Below are positions 7,716 through 15,054 of a stretch of DNA of 32,223 nucleotides, piece after piece (within the stretch, counting starts at the first letter, position 1; each line of letters starts with the position of its first letter). The DNA lies in the NCBI RefSeq assembly GCF_001705665.1, contig NZ_MDHA01000011.1, positions 1 to 32,223 of the forward strand. The letters run 5' to 3'. The DNA comes from Thioclava sp. SK-1. GTDB taxonomy: Bacteria > Pseudomonadota > Alphaproteobacteria > Rhodobacterales > Rhodobacteraceae. The notes under the pieces are model-generated. The model did not search any database and was not told where the DNA came from. It worked only from the letters and a program-made list of their open reading frames with translations. Both the position numbers and the translations under genes were made by a program.

Positions 7716-8908
7716 GCCGCTGCCTCTTCATCGTCCGAGACCTCGACACGCCATTCGCCCGTCAAGAGCTTCTGCATTAGGCCGCGCTTTTGCCGGGTCA
7801 CAGCCTTGATCTCATCATCGAGGAGGCTGATCTCGGCCTGCGCGGCGTTGAGTCCTTTCGCGATGGCTTGCTGCCGTTCGATTGTTGGGACCGGCACCAA
7901 GATCGAGCCAAGATCGCCGAAGCTGACTGTCTCCCGAACGCTGCCTTGCGCTGCCAGAGCGATCCTTTGACGGGCCTCAGCAGAACGAAGCCAGTGCCCG
8001 AAGAAATCCGCGTCCAGTCCGCCTTGTACTTGGAACACGACATACATCGGGCTGAGCGCACCTTCGTCCCAGGCATCGAGACGCGCGATGGAGCCGACAT
8101 TGATGCGCGATGGGTTGTAGGCATACTGACCCCGGCGGACGATCTTGTAATTCGACAGGCTGGCAGAAGCGACACGGTGCGCAAATTGTTCCTCGGCGAG
8201 CACGAAGCCTGCCGAGTTGGTCACACTGAGCACACGCTGTACTTGCTCGTCTCGGTTGCGCGTGGATTTCTCCTTCAGAAATCCGCGCAAGTGCAAGCGC
8301 TCAACTTGCTCGTCATGGATGAGCTTCGCGGCCAGTCCATCCAGCTGCCGCGCCTTCGCCGCCCGCAGGGCGTTGAGCTTTTCGAGGGCCTCGTCCCAGG
8401 TCCGCAGGATCGCCGCGATCTTGCGTTGTTCTGGCAAGCTCACATCGGGGATTGGTAGCTTCCGCAGCTCTTCGATGGAGAGCTCACGAAAGGTGCTGCC
8501 ATTGGCGTTTCGCGCAATCAATTTCTGTAGAACTGGGCCTTGAAGAACGTAGCGCACAAACTCCGTGTCGGACTTCTTGCCGACACGGATGCGGGCTATC
8601 CCCCTAGCGATGTTCGCACCGTCAAGCTCGTTTGGTGCCAAAGACGATTGACCAATATTGCCCCGCAGCGAAAATAGAATATCGCCGGTTTCAATTTTGG
8701 ACCGCCGGTATTTTGCAGCAATTTCGGGCGACGTCCGTTGCATCGAACTTACATCAATGATGCCGCCGACATCCCTGCTTTGAACGAAGGGAACCCCTCC
8801 TGTGGTGTCAGGACCGGGTTGCACAATTCCGTATACGATAGGAGCGCCCGTGTCGGCGACCTTCGCAAGTGGCGTTGTTGATACGCCGGATACTTGACCG
8901 TCACGCAT
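7712..8908 (-). CDS. hsdS: Type I restriction enzyme, S (specificity) subunit
   Basis: This is a full-length specificity subunit of 398 residues with two target-recognition halves, each followed by a coiled spacer. The first half contains GDILFSLRGNIGQS and ends with IPDVSLPEQRKIAAILRTWD plus a helical spacer. The second contains RRGQYAYNPSRINVGSIARL and ends VPTIERQQAIAKGLNAAQAE with a second helix. It sets the bipartite DNA site methylated by HsdM and cut by HsdR. AAGGAG lies ten bases before ATG 8908 and seven before an in-frame TTG at 8911, so TTG may be the true start. The gene overlaps the end of hsdM and, by four bases, the start of the next gene. Confidence 0.94.
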   Translation of the reverse strand: MRDGQVSGVSTTPLAKVADTGAPIVYGIVQPGPDTTGGVPFVQSRDVGGIIDVSSMQRTSPEIAAKYRRSKIETGDILFSLRGNIGQSSLAPNELDGANIARGIARIRVGKKSDTEFVRYVLQGPVLQKLIARNANGSTFRELSIEELRKLPIPDVSLPEQRKIAAILRTWDEALEKLNALRAAKARQLDGLAAKLIHDEQVERLHLRGFLKEKSTRNRDEQVQRVLSVTNSAGFVLAEEQFAHRVASASLSNYKIVRRGQYAYNPSRINVGSIARLDAWDEGALSPMYVVFQVQGGLDADFFGHWLRSAEARQRIALAAQGSVRETVSFGDLGSILVPVPTIERQQAIAKGLNAAQAEISLLDDEIKAVTRQKRGLMQKLLTGEWRVEVSDDEEAAA

Positions 8909-10421
8909 CAATCCCGAGCTCCTTCAGATAGCCCGACATCTTCGCACGCACGTCTGCGAGCTCACCTTCGATCCGCACGATGTCTGCCTGCACGGCGGCA
9001 ACGTCGATCTCTTCCTCGGGCTCGAAGGTGTCCACGTAGCGCGGGATATTGAGGTTGTAGCCGTTCTCGGCGATCTCGTCGGTGCTGGCGAGGTGGGAAT
9101 ACTTCTCGACCTCGGCGCGGGCGCTGTAGGTGTCGAGCACCCGCTTGATGTGGGTGTCTTCGTCCATCACGTTCTGGGCTTTGCCAGGCGTGAACTCCTT
9201 GCTGGCATCGATGAAGAGCACGTCCTTGCGATCTGCGTTCGTGCCCCCTTCCTCTCGGGAGCGGTCGAAGACCAGAATGGCGACGGGGATGCCCGTGGTG
9301 GTAAAGAGGTTGGCAGGCAAGCCGACCACGGCGTCCAGAAGGTTCTCCTCGATCAGCTGCTGGCGGATTTTGCCCTCCGCCCCGCCCCGGAACAGCACAC
9401 CATGCGGGACGATCACTGCCACACGGCCTGACTGGCGCTTGGCGATCTCGATCATGTGCGTGATGAAGGCATAATCACCCTTGGACTTGGGTGGAATGCC
9501 CCGCCAGTAACGGTGATACTGGTCTGTGTCCGCATCATCCGCACCCCACTTGTCGAGCGAGAACGGCGGGTTGGCGAGGACGACATCGAATTTCTGAAGG
9601 TGGTCGCCCTCGATCAGCGCGGGGCTGTTCAGAGTGTCGCACCATTCGATGCGCGCGGCGTCCTTGGCGTGCAGGAACATGTTCATCCGTGCCAGTGCCC
9701 ATGTCGCACCATTCACCTCCTGCCCGTAGAGGGCGAAGTTGTTCGAGCCGACCATTTCAGACGCCTTGATCAGCAGCGAGCCCGAGCCACAGGCGGGGTC
9801 ACAGATCGTGTCGCCTTCCTTTGGCGCGGCGAGTTTCGCCAGCAAGCCGGAGACGGGGGCTGGGGTAAAAAACTCGCCTGCCTTCTTGCCCGCGTCCGAG
9901 GCAAAGCGAGAAATCAGGTAGATGTAGGTTTCCCCGATGATGTCTTCCTTCACCCGCGACGGGCGCAGGTCGAGAGCAGGCTTGTTGAAGTCTTCGAGGA
10001 GGTTCTTCAGGCGACGGTTGCGGTCCTTGGTCCGGCCAAGGTTCGATTCCGAGTTGAAGTCGATATTGCGGAACACACCTTCGAGCTTGGAGCGGTTCTT
10101 GTCCTCGATGTCTTCGAGGGCAATGTTGATCAGCTCGCCGATATTCGGCTCGTTACGCTGCTCGTAGAGGTCGTAGAAGCTTGCGCCTTCAGGCAGGTAG
10201 AAGCGCTCGCGCTCCATGCGGCGACGGATGCGGATATCATCGTCACCATACTGCTTGCGGTAGGTCTCGAAGTGGTCGTTCCAGTTGTCCGTGATGTACT
10301 TCAGGAACAACATCACCAAGATGTAGTCCTTGTATTGCGCGGGATCGACCGCGCCCCGGAAGGTGTCGCAGGCAGCCCATGCTGCGTTGTTCACTTCCGC
10401 CTGTGTCAGTTTATCGTTCAT
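8901..10421 (-). CDS. hsdM: Type I restriction enzyme, M (N6-adenine methylase) subunit
   Basis: The 506-residue methylase starts at ATG 10421 with AAAAGGA seven bases upstream. The N-terminal helical domain (about 1-170) contains the FLKYITDNW motif. The catalytic domain has the S-adenosylmethionine motif DPACGSGSL (208-216) and the adenine-methylase motif NPPF (284-287). The C-terminal helix ELADVRAKMSGYLKELGI packs against HsdS. With HsdS it forms the M2S methylase that marks plasmid and host DNA. A 59-base gap containing a GC-rich hairpin separates it from the upstream GIY-YIG-like gene. A longer open frame extends upstream but has no better start, and it overlaps that gene. Confidence 0.97.
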   Translation of the reverse strand: MNDKLTQAEVNNAAWAACDTFRGAVDPAQYKDYILVMLFLKYITDNWNDHFETYRKQYGDDDIRIRRRMERERFYLPEGASFYDLYEQRNEPNIGELINIALEDIEDKNRSKLEGVFRNIDFNSESNLGRTKDRNRRLKNLLEDFNKPALDLRPSRVKEDIIGETYIYLISRFASDAGKKAGEFFTPAPVSGLLAKLAAPKEGDTICDPACGSGSLLIKASEMVGSNNFALYGQEVNGATWALARMNMFLHAKDAARIEWCDTLNSPALIEGDHLQKFDVVLANPPFSLDKWGADDADTDQYHRYWRGIPPKSKGDYAFITHMIEIAKRQSGRVAVIVPHGVLFRGGAEGKIRQQLIEENLLDAVVGLPANLFTTTGIPVAILVFDRSREEGGTNADRKDVLFIDASKEFTPGKAQNVMDEDTHIKRVLDTYSARAEVEKYSHLASTDEIAENGYNLNIPRYVDTFEPEEEIDVAAVQADIVRIEGELADVRAKMSGYLKELGIDA

Positions 10422-10447
10422 TTTCAAATCCTTTTGCGTCTCATTGT

Positions 10448-10479
10448 GGGGCGGGCACATGTCCCGCCCCAAGTTTTTT
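10448..10479. terminator. GC-rich hairpin between the GIY-YIG-like gene and hsdM
   Basis: GGGGCGGG (10448-10455) pairs with CCCGCCCC (10463-10470). A run of six T follows on the plus strand (10474-10479). In that orientation it looks like an intrinsic terminator, but no plus-strand gene leads into it. On the minus strand, which is the operon strand, the hairpin follows A residues and lacks a U tract. There it may mark an mRNA processing or stability site between the accessory genes and hsdM. Confidence 0.6.
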
Positions 10480-10480
10480 C

Positions 10481-10774
10481 TCAAATCAATCCACAGGGCG
10501 GGTTGAACTCTGCACGCAGCTGGCGCTCGATCAGCATCCGATTGTGAGCATCGGCATAGATCGCGGCGACAGACAGCTGCCCGCACCAACACGGCGCGCG
10601 GTCATGGTTCGACACCCGTTCCCGAATGTTCTGCGACTCTCCGACATCGACCACGTTCCAGGTGGACGCCGTGCTGTGCCGTCCAAGGATCACGTAAACG
10701 CCGGAGCGCGCCTGCAAGTTGTTTTCATTGCCGAAAGGGCCTTCGGCGTGGTAGCTTCCAATGTTGATGGACAT
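10481..10774 (-). CDS. Small GIY-YIG nuclease-like protein of the restriction operon
   Basis: The 97-residue protein starts at ATG 10774 with GAGGTG five bases upstream. It looks like a stand-alone GIY-YIG domain. SGVYVILGR carries the first motif (GVY). VVDVGESQNIRERVSNHDR carries a variant of the second (VDVG for YIG, followed by the usual Arg and His). IERQLRAEFNPPCG matches the helix with the catalytic Glu and the terminal Pro/Asn region. Some GIY-YIG positions are altered, so activity is uncertain. It starts eight bases after the half-S gene stop and is therefore in the same operon as hsdM. The assignment rests on motif spacing only. Confidence 0.65.
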   Translation of the reverse strand: MSINIGSYHAEGPFGNENNLQARSGVYVILGRHSTASTWNVVDVGESQNIRERVSNHDRAPCWCGQLSVAAIYADAHNRMLIERQLRAEFNPPCGLI

Positions 10775-10781
10775 GTTCACC

Positions 10782-11459
10782 TCATGAGTTTGTCCGTTGC
10801 GATTTGCCCGAGCTTTTCGAGGAGCGGTGGGCACCGTTATGCTCAGCTTCATTGCCGTGAAGCTGAGCGTTTCGCACCTGTTGAAGCAGAGCGAATCTTG
10901 TGAATTTTCTTTTCGTATCAGCCAGTTCGTGCAGAAGGCGCGTTTCTGTCGCGGACAGGGCATCGAGCTCTGTGATCATCCGCTGCACGGCCAGACTCGG
11001 TATGTGCAGCGGTAGCGTTTCAAGACACTCCTTCGGGATCATCCGAAGCTTCGTCCCGCGCGCACCCAAGTCTAAGTGCCGTTGCGCTTCATGCTGATTG
11101 ATCGACCACGCGACGTATTCTGGGAGGAGATCGTCTCCACTCGGGCGGATCACCATCACTGGCAGCAACGCGACCGCTGCTTCACCCGCACCTCCTATGG
11201 CAATGCTGGCTGTGTTGTTGTCTCCGCGAGAGCGGAACAGGACATCGCCATGCTCAACCAGGTAACGGTCGAGCTTGCCATCCAAGGCATATTTCCCTGC
11301 CACGCTTAGACTGACCCGCTCACCGTGCAGGTCACGCAGCTGGATAGCAGGAACGCCCTTTTCGGCGTCCTCTGTGAGGGCGGTTCTGGCGGCATAGCCC
11401 GCTCGAATTTCGCACGCTTCGCCCAAGGTGATATTTTTTATGCTGTAGATCATGCTCAT
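10782..11459 (-). CDS. Half-length HsdS-like DNA specificity protein
   Basis: The 225-residue product resembles one half of a type I specificity subunit. It has a target-recognition domain with VEHGDVLFRSRGDNNTA, then the hallmark LPLHIPSLAVQRMITELDAL and one long helix (SATETRLLHELADTKRKF). A Lys/Ser-rich tail follows. It is the first gene of the restriction operon. The start may be ATG 11459 or ATG 11453; the predicted -10 box lies so close that a leaderless message is possible. It could act as a dimer with HsdM, giving a second specificity, or modulate the full-length HsdS. Which of these holds cannot be told from sequence. Confidence 0.75.
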   Translation of the reverse strand: MSMIYSIKNITLGEACEIRAGYAARTALTEDAEKGVPAIQLRDLHGERVSLSVAGKYALDGKLDRYLVEHGDVLFRSRGDNNTASIAIGGAGEAAVALLPVMVIRPSGDDLLPEYVAWSINQHEAQRHLDLGARGTKLRMIPKECLETLPLHIPSLAVQRMITELDALSATETRLLHELADTKRKFTRFALLQQVRNAQLHGNEAEHNGAHRSSKSSGKSQRTNS

Positions 11460-11460
11460 A

Positions 11461-11489
11461 CAAATATGACATCAAGGCGTTGATGTCAA
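11461..11489 (-). promoter_or_regulatory. Promoter and overlapping operator of the restriction operon
   Basis: On the minus strand a perfect -35 box TTGACA (11489-11484) is followed after 17 bases by TATTTG (11466-11461) as a weak -10 box. A perfect inverted repeat, TGACATCAA (11467-11475) and TTGATGTCA (11480-11488) around GGCG, covers the -35 box and the spacer. A dimeric repressor bound there would block RNA polymerase. No regulator gene is adjacent. Confidence 0.6.
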
Positions 11490-11619
11490 GAAATTTGTGC
11501 GTAGGCACACCTACTGCAATTTTTGGCGTCGCAGACCACACTGAAACTGCTTAGCTCATCACCCTACATTCCCAAACGGCCCTCCGGGCATCCCATGCCC
11601 GTCCGCGCGAAGCGCCGGG

Positions 11620-11657
11620 CCTGTCGGCGGGTGACCTTCAGGTTGCCCGCCGACAGG
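11620..11657. repeat. Long GC-rich inverted repeat between the restriction operon and ardC
   Basis: CCTGTCGGCGGG (11620-11631) pairs perfectly with CCCGCCGACAGG (11646-11657). Inside the loop ACC and GGT can add three more pairs around TTCA. It lies in a 294-base gap without a gene, between the ardC terminator and the divergent-looking restriction promoter. No T tract follows on either strand, so it is not a standard terminator. It could be a protein-binding or transfer-related structure. Confidence 0.7.
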
Positions 11658-11699
11658 TCACCCTAAAACCGCCTACGCCCACGATCACCCACACAACAC

Positions 11700-11729
11700 A
11701 AAAAGGCCCCCACCTGCTGACGGGGGCCT
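11700..11729 (-). terminator. Intrinsic terminator of ardC
   Basis: On the minus strand an 8-bp stem (GGCCCCC against GGGGGCC plus a closing A-T pair) with a 10-base loop is followed by five T. It stands 25 bases after the ardC stop. It should separate ardC from the restriction operon that follows on the same strand. Confidence 0.85.
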
Positions 11730-11753
11730 CGATCCTCTCGGCGGTGCGGGCTG

Positions 11754-12638
11754 TTACTCGGCGGCCATCCGTTCGGCTTGCGCGGTACGGTCCATGATGT
11801 AGTCCACGGCCTTCTGCGCCTCGGACGCGGCCCGGAATATCGCACGGCTGTCTTCCTTCATCGCCTCAAGCCACCCTTCAACATAGGCGGCGCTCTGGTC
11901 GAATTCCGGCTCCACCCCGATCTGCGCGCAAAGCATGCAGTTTCCGATTTCCGCGACCAGCTCCTCGAACGCATAGGCCTTGCGATCATTGAACCGGCCC
12001 AAACGGTCCAGCCGCTTTGTCGCCCCTGTCCAGTGGGTCAACTCATGCGCCAAGGTGCCGTAATATCCTGCGGCCTTGTGAAACGTGCCAATCGGCGGCA
12101 TGTGAATCCGGTCTGTCTTGATTTTGTAATAGGCGCGCGGCTCCTCGGTGCTGTCGATCTGCGCACCGGTTGCGGCAAAGAACGCCTCCAGCTCGGGGTC
12201 GACCACGGTGCCAAGATCACGGGGCGGATCAGGCAGGATGTAGAATTCGGCGGGCAAGCCCTCGATTTGGTCGGCATTAAACACGCGGTAGGCCTTGGCA
12301 TAGGGAATCTGGCGTTCCTCGCCGTTCTCGTCCTCGCGCTCGACGGTGCCGTATTTCACGACGGTAGCGGATTTCTCGCCCTTGCGGACATGGCCCCCCA
12401 GTTGCTTGGCCTGATTGAACGTCATCCAGCGGGCTGAACTGTAGTCCTTGGCCATCGCCGTGGCCCAAAGCATCAGGATGTTAATGCCCCGATAGGCTTC
12501 GCCGTTGAACCGTTCCGGCAAGCTAACCGATGCCCCGCTGCCGGTCCAAGGCTTGCGCCAGGGCGGCGTTCCCGTCTCGATCTGCGCGATGATCTGATTG
12601 GTGACATGGGTGTAAACGTCAAACTTTTCTGCGGTCAT
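11754..12638 (-). CDS. ardC: ArdC-like antirestriction protein (zincin-like metallopeptidase)
   Basis: The 294-residue protein has the two-domain layout of ArdC. Residues about 1-130 form the single-stranded-DNA-binding domain (FDVYTHVTNQIIAQIETGTP, then PWRKPW and GINILMLW). The zinc-dependent domain follows with HELTHW at 198-203 and the downstream glutamates AYAFEELVAE (221-230). The start has a perfect AAAGGAGG seven bases upstream, which fits strong expression. ArdC proteins coat or protect incoming single-stranded plasmid DNA from host restriction during conjugation. It is transcribed alone and ends in a clear terminator. The mob genes lie next to it, as expected for an early-entry gene. 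Confidence 0.93.
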   Translation of the reverse strand: MTAEKFDVYTHVTNQIIAQIETGTPPWRKPWTGSGASVSLPERFNGEAYRGINILMLWATAMAKDYSSARWMTFNQAKQLGGHVRKGEKSATVVKYGTVEREDENGEERQIPYAKAYRVFNADQIEGLPAEFYILPDPPRDLGTVVDPELEAFFAATGAQIDSTEEPRAYYKIKTDRIHMPPIGTFHKAAGYYGTLAHELTHWTGATKRLDRLGRFNDRKAYAFEELVAEIGNCMLCAQIGVEPEFDQSAAYVEGWLEAMKEDSRAIFRAASEAQKAVDYIMDRTAQAERMAAE

Positions 12639-13130
12639 TTGTGACCCTCCTTTGAGTGACGCGGTCCGGGTCTGCTACCCTTTCCGCCAATGGGCGGGCC
12701 TTCCTGTTCTGATCTTTGGAATGCCCATGCATTCCGAAGGGCAGAGCAGGTAAGGGCAAAGCCCGTCCTGCGGCCTGGCGGGGCCGTGACAACTGGGTGG
12801 AGGGCGTGAATTTGGGAGGGAACCGCGCGGCTCGTCCGCGTGGGAGGAACCGGAATTCTCGACCGGAACCGACGCCACAGGCGGCGCTTGCCGGTTTTCT
12901 CGGACCTGACAGGATGGCAGGCGGATCACCAGGATTTGAAAACTGTCAGGGTTGGGGTAAGCGGGCGTCAGCCCGTCGATCCCCAGCCTTGTCTATCGCT
13001 CAAAGCGATACCGGCGCACTGCCGGGATCACTGAACTCTATCGAGCCATATCTAACTCGATAATATACGATTGATGCCTTCGTTAGATTCAGGCACAAGA
13101 CGACCATCATTGTTTCTGTTGGTATGCGCG
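12639..13130. other. Intergenic region with several small hairpins, no supported gene
   Basis: No convincing coding frame is seen between ardC and the small plus-strand gene. Three hairpins occur: CGGGC/GCCCG at 12962-12975, TATCGCT/AGCGATA at 12994-13010 and CCGGC/GCCGG at 13011-13025. An inverted repeat next to an AT-rich -10-like stretch follows (listed separately). The left part must contain the ardC promoter. GGAATG/CATTCC near 12718-12735 is a possible control site. Confidence 0.5.
13039..13066 (+). promoter_or_regulatory. Inverted repeat overlapping a promoter-like -10 box
   Basis: TATCGAG (13039-13045) and CTCGATA (13056-13062) form a 7-bp-arm inverted repeat. Its right arm runs into TAATAT (13061-13066), a good -10 box for the gene starting at 13131. 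No convincing -35 box is seen. This suggests repression by a dimeric regulator. Confidence 0.4.
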
Positions 13131-13469
13131 ATGAACCAGACGATTGACCTCGAACTAAACGTCACCACCGAACAAGGCCTTCGGGGACTTGCTGAGGAGG
13201 GACACACGGTCGAAGTGCTGTGCAAAGCCGATCCTGAACGCAAGGGACCAAGCTGGTACGGCCTGTGGATCATGCGGACGGTTGGGAGTGATGGGCAGGA
13301 GAAAATCCTTGTCACTGCCAGAACGCGCGTGACGCAGAATGCGATCAGGGTGCGCGAATTCAAGACGGCAACCGGCGTGATTTCATTCCTTGTTGGTGTC
13401 GGGTTCTCTCAGGCAAGCATTCCCATGAAGAATGGGGAAACGACCTCTCATCGCCTCGTTAGTGACTGA
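13131..13469 (+). CDS. Hypothetical protein beside the relaxase
   Basis: The 112-residue product is not recognised. It begins MNQTIDLELNVTTEQGLRGL, has a beta-rich middle (WYGLWIMRTVG, EKILVTARTR) and a hydrophobic GVISFLVGVGF segment near residues 80-90 that is too short to be sure of a membrane helix. No Cys cluster or nuclease motif is visible. It is oriented toward the relaxase gene and overlaps its end by 11 bases. Coding frame and start are plausible but the ribosome-binding site is weak. Placement hints at a mobilization-linked accessory role, which is inference. Confidence 0.6.
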   Translation: MNQTIDLELNVTTEQGLRGLAEEGHTVEVLCKADPERKGPSWYGLWIMRTVGSDGQEKILVTARTRVTQNAIRVREFKTATGVISFLVGVGFSQASIPMKNGETTSHRLVSD

Positions 13470-14745
13470 GACCTGGATCACGGTCGATGTCCCTATCCTT
13501 CTCGACCTCTTGATCCTTCTCCTGGTCGCGTTCGTCCTCAATTTCTAGCCTTTCACGCGACTTGTTCAGCACGTCCTTCAGCCGCTCGTTGACGGACGGC
13601 TTGCGGGTCTCGCGCCCTGTGTCCTCACCCATGTCAAACTCGCTGTGACCGCCCAGCTTGTGAACCGCCGCCTGGCCGTCACGCCCGGCGTCCTTCTCCA
13701 TGATCTCTTTCAGCCGCTCGCGCGCGTAATTGCGACCTTCCGGCTTTTGCGTGTCGTCCTGGTCCCGTGACCGGCCCACGACCTGCGACAACCGCTCGCG
13801 GATATCGTCCGATGTGCGTCCGTCGCGGTCTTTCGCGGTCGCGGCCCTGAGCGCCGCCAGACCGGCGGAAACACGGCCCTGCCCCGCCTCGCGCTCAATG
13901 CCGTAGGTCTCCCGCGCGATATCCAGCCGCTCACGCATTTCGCGGAAGGCGGCACGAGCCTGGCGGGCGGCATGGACCACGGCCCCGCGCTCGGTGACCG
14001 GGACGTATTCCCGGCCCTGACGCTCGGCCACAGCTTTCGCGCGCCGCTCCATGGAATTGGCCGCTGGCCCCAGCTTCAGCTCCGGGTCGCGGTCCAGCTC
14101 CTCGGCAGACAGCTTGTCACCGCGATCCAGCGCCGTCTCGCGCTGCTTCTCAAGCGACCGGTGATCGACGCGCTCGACTTCCCCGACACGCTCCAGCGCG
14201 CGGTTCTGCAACTCGGCCCAGAGGCCGCGCATCTGCTCGATCTCGACGCCGCCGGTCTTCGCGGAGTCGAGCACGCGGGTTTTGGTGGTGAAGCCCCCGG
14301 CTTCCAGCTTGCGGGTGGAGGTCAGGACGTGGGCGTGGTGGTTGCGCTGATCGCCTTCGCGGTGGGGCGCATGGATCGCCACATCGACGGCCACGCCATA
14401 GCGGCTGACTAGTTCCTCAGCGAACTGGCGGGTGATCTGCGACCGGTCCTCGGCGCTGATCTCGGAGGGCAGGGCCAGCTCCCACTCGCGGGCGGTGACA
14501 GAGTTGCGGCGGGTCTCGCTGGCCTCGGCCTCGTTCCAGAGGCGGGATCGGTCCTGCGCCCAATCCGGGGCGTCTTTCGGGGTCAGGATGAAGGTCTCCT
14601 CGATGCCCTGCTTGCGGGTGTAATCGTGGACGCGGCCTTCGCGCTGGCACTCGATGCGCTCCCCGACACGGTAGGCTGCCGCCGCCGTGGCAGAGCGCCC
14701 GGCGCTGCGTTTGATCGTCTTCACGGAGAGGTGGTAGCTGGCCAT
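13459..14745 (-). CDS. MobA/MobL-type (MobQ) relaxase
   Basis: The 428-residue relaxase starts at ATG 14745 with GGGGAGGG just upstream. The N-terminus MASYHLSVKTIKRSAGRSAT followed by AAAAYRVGE is typical of MobQ relaxases, and Y25 is the likely nicking tyrosine. The three-His metal site is in NHHAHVL (135-141). A middle region carries EREAGQGRVSAGLAAL. The C-terminal tail from about residue 330 is highly charged (KEIMEKDAGRDGQ, then ERDQEKDQEVEKDRDIDRD) and probably coiled. It nicks one strand at oriT and pilots it into the recipient. The likely oriT lies directly upstream in the 14746-15367 gap. It has no helicase or primase domain. Confidence 0.93.
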   Translation of the reverse strand: MASYHLSVKTIKRSAGRSATAAAAYRVGERIECQREGRVHDYTRKQGIEETFILTPKDAPDWAQDRSRLWNEAEASETRRNSVTAREWELALPSEISAEDRSQITRQFAEELVSRYGVAVDVAIHAPHREGDQRNHHAHVLTSTRKLEAGGFTTKTRVLDSAKTGGVEIEQMRGLWAELQNRALERVGEVERVDHRSLEKQRETALDRGDKLSAEELDRDPELKLGPAANSMERRAKAVAERQGREYVPVTERGAVVHAARQARAAFREMRERLDIARETYGIEREAGQGRVSAGLAALRAATAKDRDGRTSDDIRERLSQVVGRSRDQDDTQKPEGRNYARERLKEIMEKDAGRDGQAAVHKLGGHSEFDMGEDTGRETRKPSVNERLKDVLNKSRERLEIEDERDQEKDQEVEKDRDIDRDPGLSH

Positions 14746-14932
14746 GCGCCCTCCCCTCGCCCGTGATACAGATGACGACAAAGCGCGCCGCTGCTGACCC
14801 CGGCCCATGCCCGAACATGGACCACCGGGTCAGCCGTCTTTTCCCAGATGTACTGCGCCCCGCCCCGGCGCAGTGCGATAGGAAAAGACAGCCCGCTCAA
14901 AGCGAGCCAACGGCTCTCCGAGGCGCGGACTT

Positions 14933-14996
14933 GCCAGTGATCTGCCCCCAGATCCCCAGCCTCATGGAGGGCGGGATATGGGGGCAGATCACTGGC
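14933..14996. repeat. Perfect 18-bp-arm inverted repeat in the oriT candidate
   Basis: GCCAGTGATCTGCCCCCA (14933-14950) pairs perfectly with its complement at 14979-14996. Inside, ATCCC (14952-14956) and GGGAT (14973-14977) can extend the stem. It is the longest perfect palindrome in the window and does not end in a T tract. Recognition by the relaxase or an accessory protein is the leading idea. Confidence 0.85.
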
Positions 14997-15016
14997 GGTT
15001 TGCCGGGAGCAAACCC

Positions 15017-15054
15017 GGTTCGTGTCGGCACCGTTAGGTCCGACGACACGAACC
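15017..15054. repeat. 11-bp-arm inverted repeat in the oriT candidate
   Basis: GGTTCGTGTCG (15017-15027) and CGACACGAACC (15044-15054) form perfect arms with a 16-base loop. A small GCAA-loop hairpin follows immediately at 15054-15067, and a third palindrome, CGCCAGCG/CGCTGGCG, spans 15069-15119. Confidence 0.8.

Noticed and set aside
9456-10547. 363-codon plus-strand open frame
   Set aside because: It is antisense to intact hsdM, with no ribosome-binding site or family motif.
12716-13063. 115-codon plus-strand open frame between ardC and the small hypothetical gene
   Set aside because: Low-complexity Gly/Arg/Pro composition, hairpins inside and no ribosome-binding site argue against a gene.
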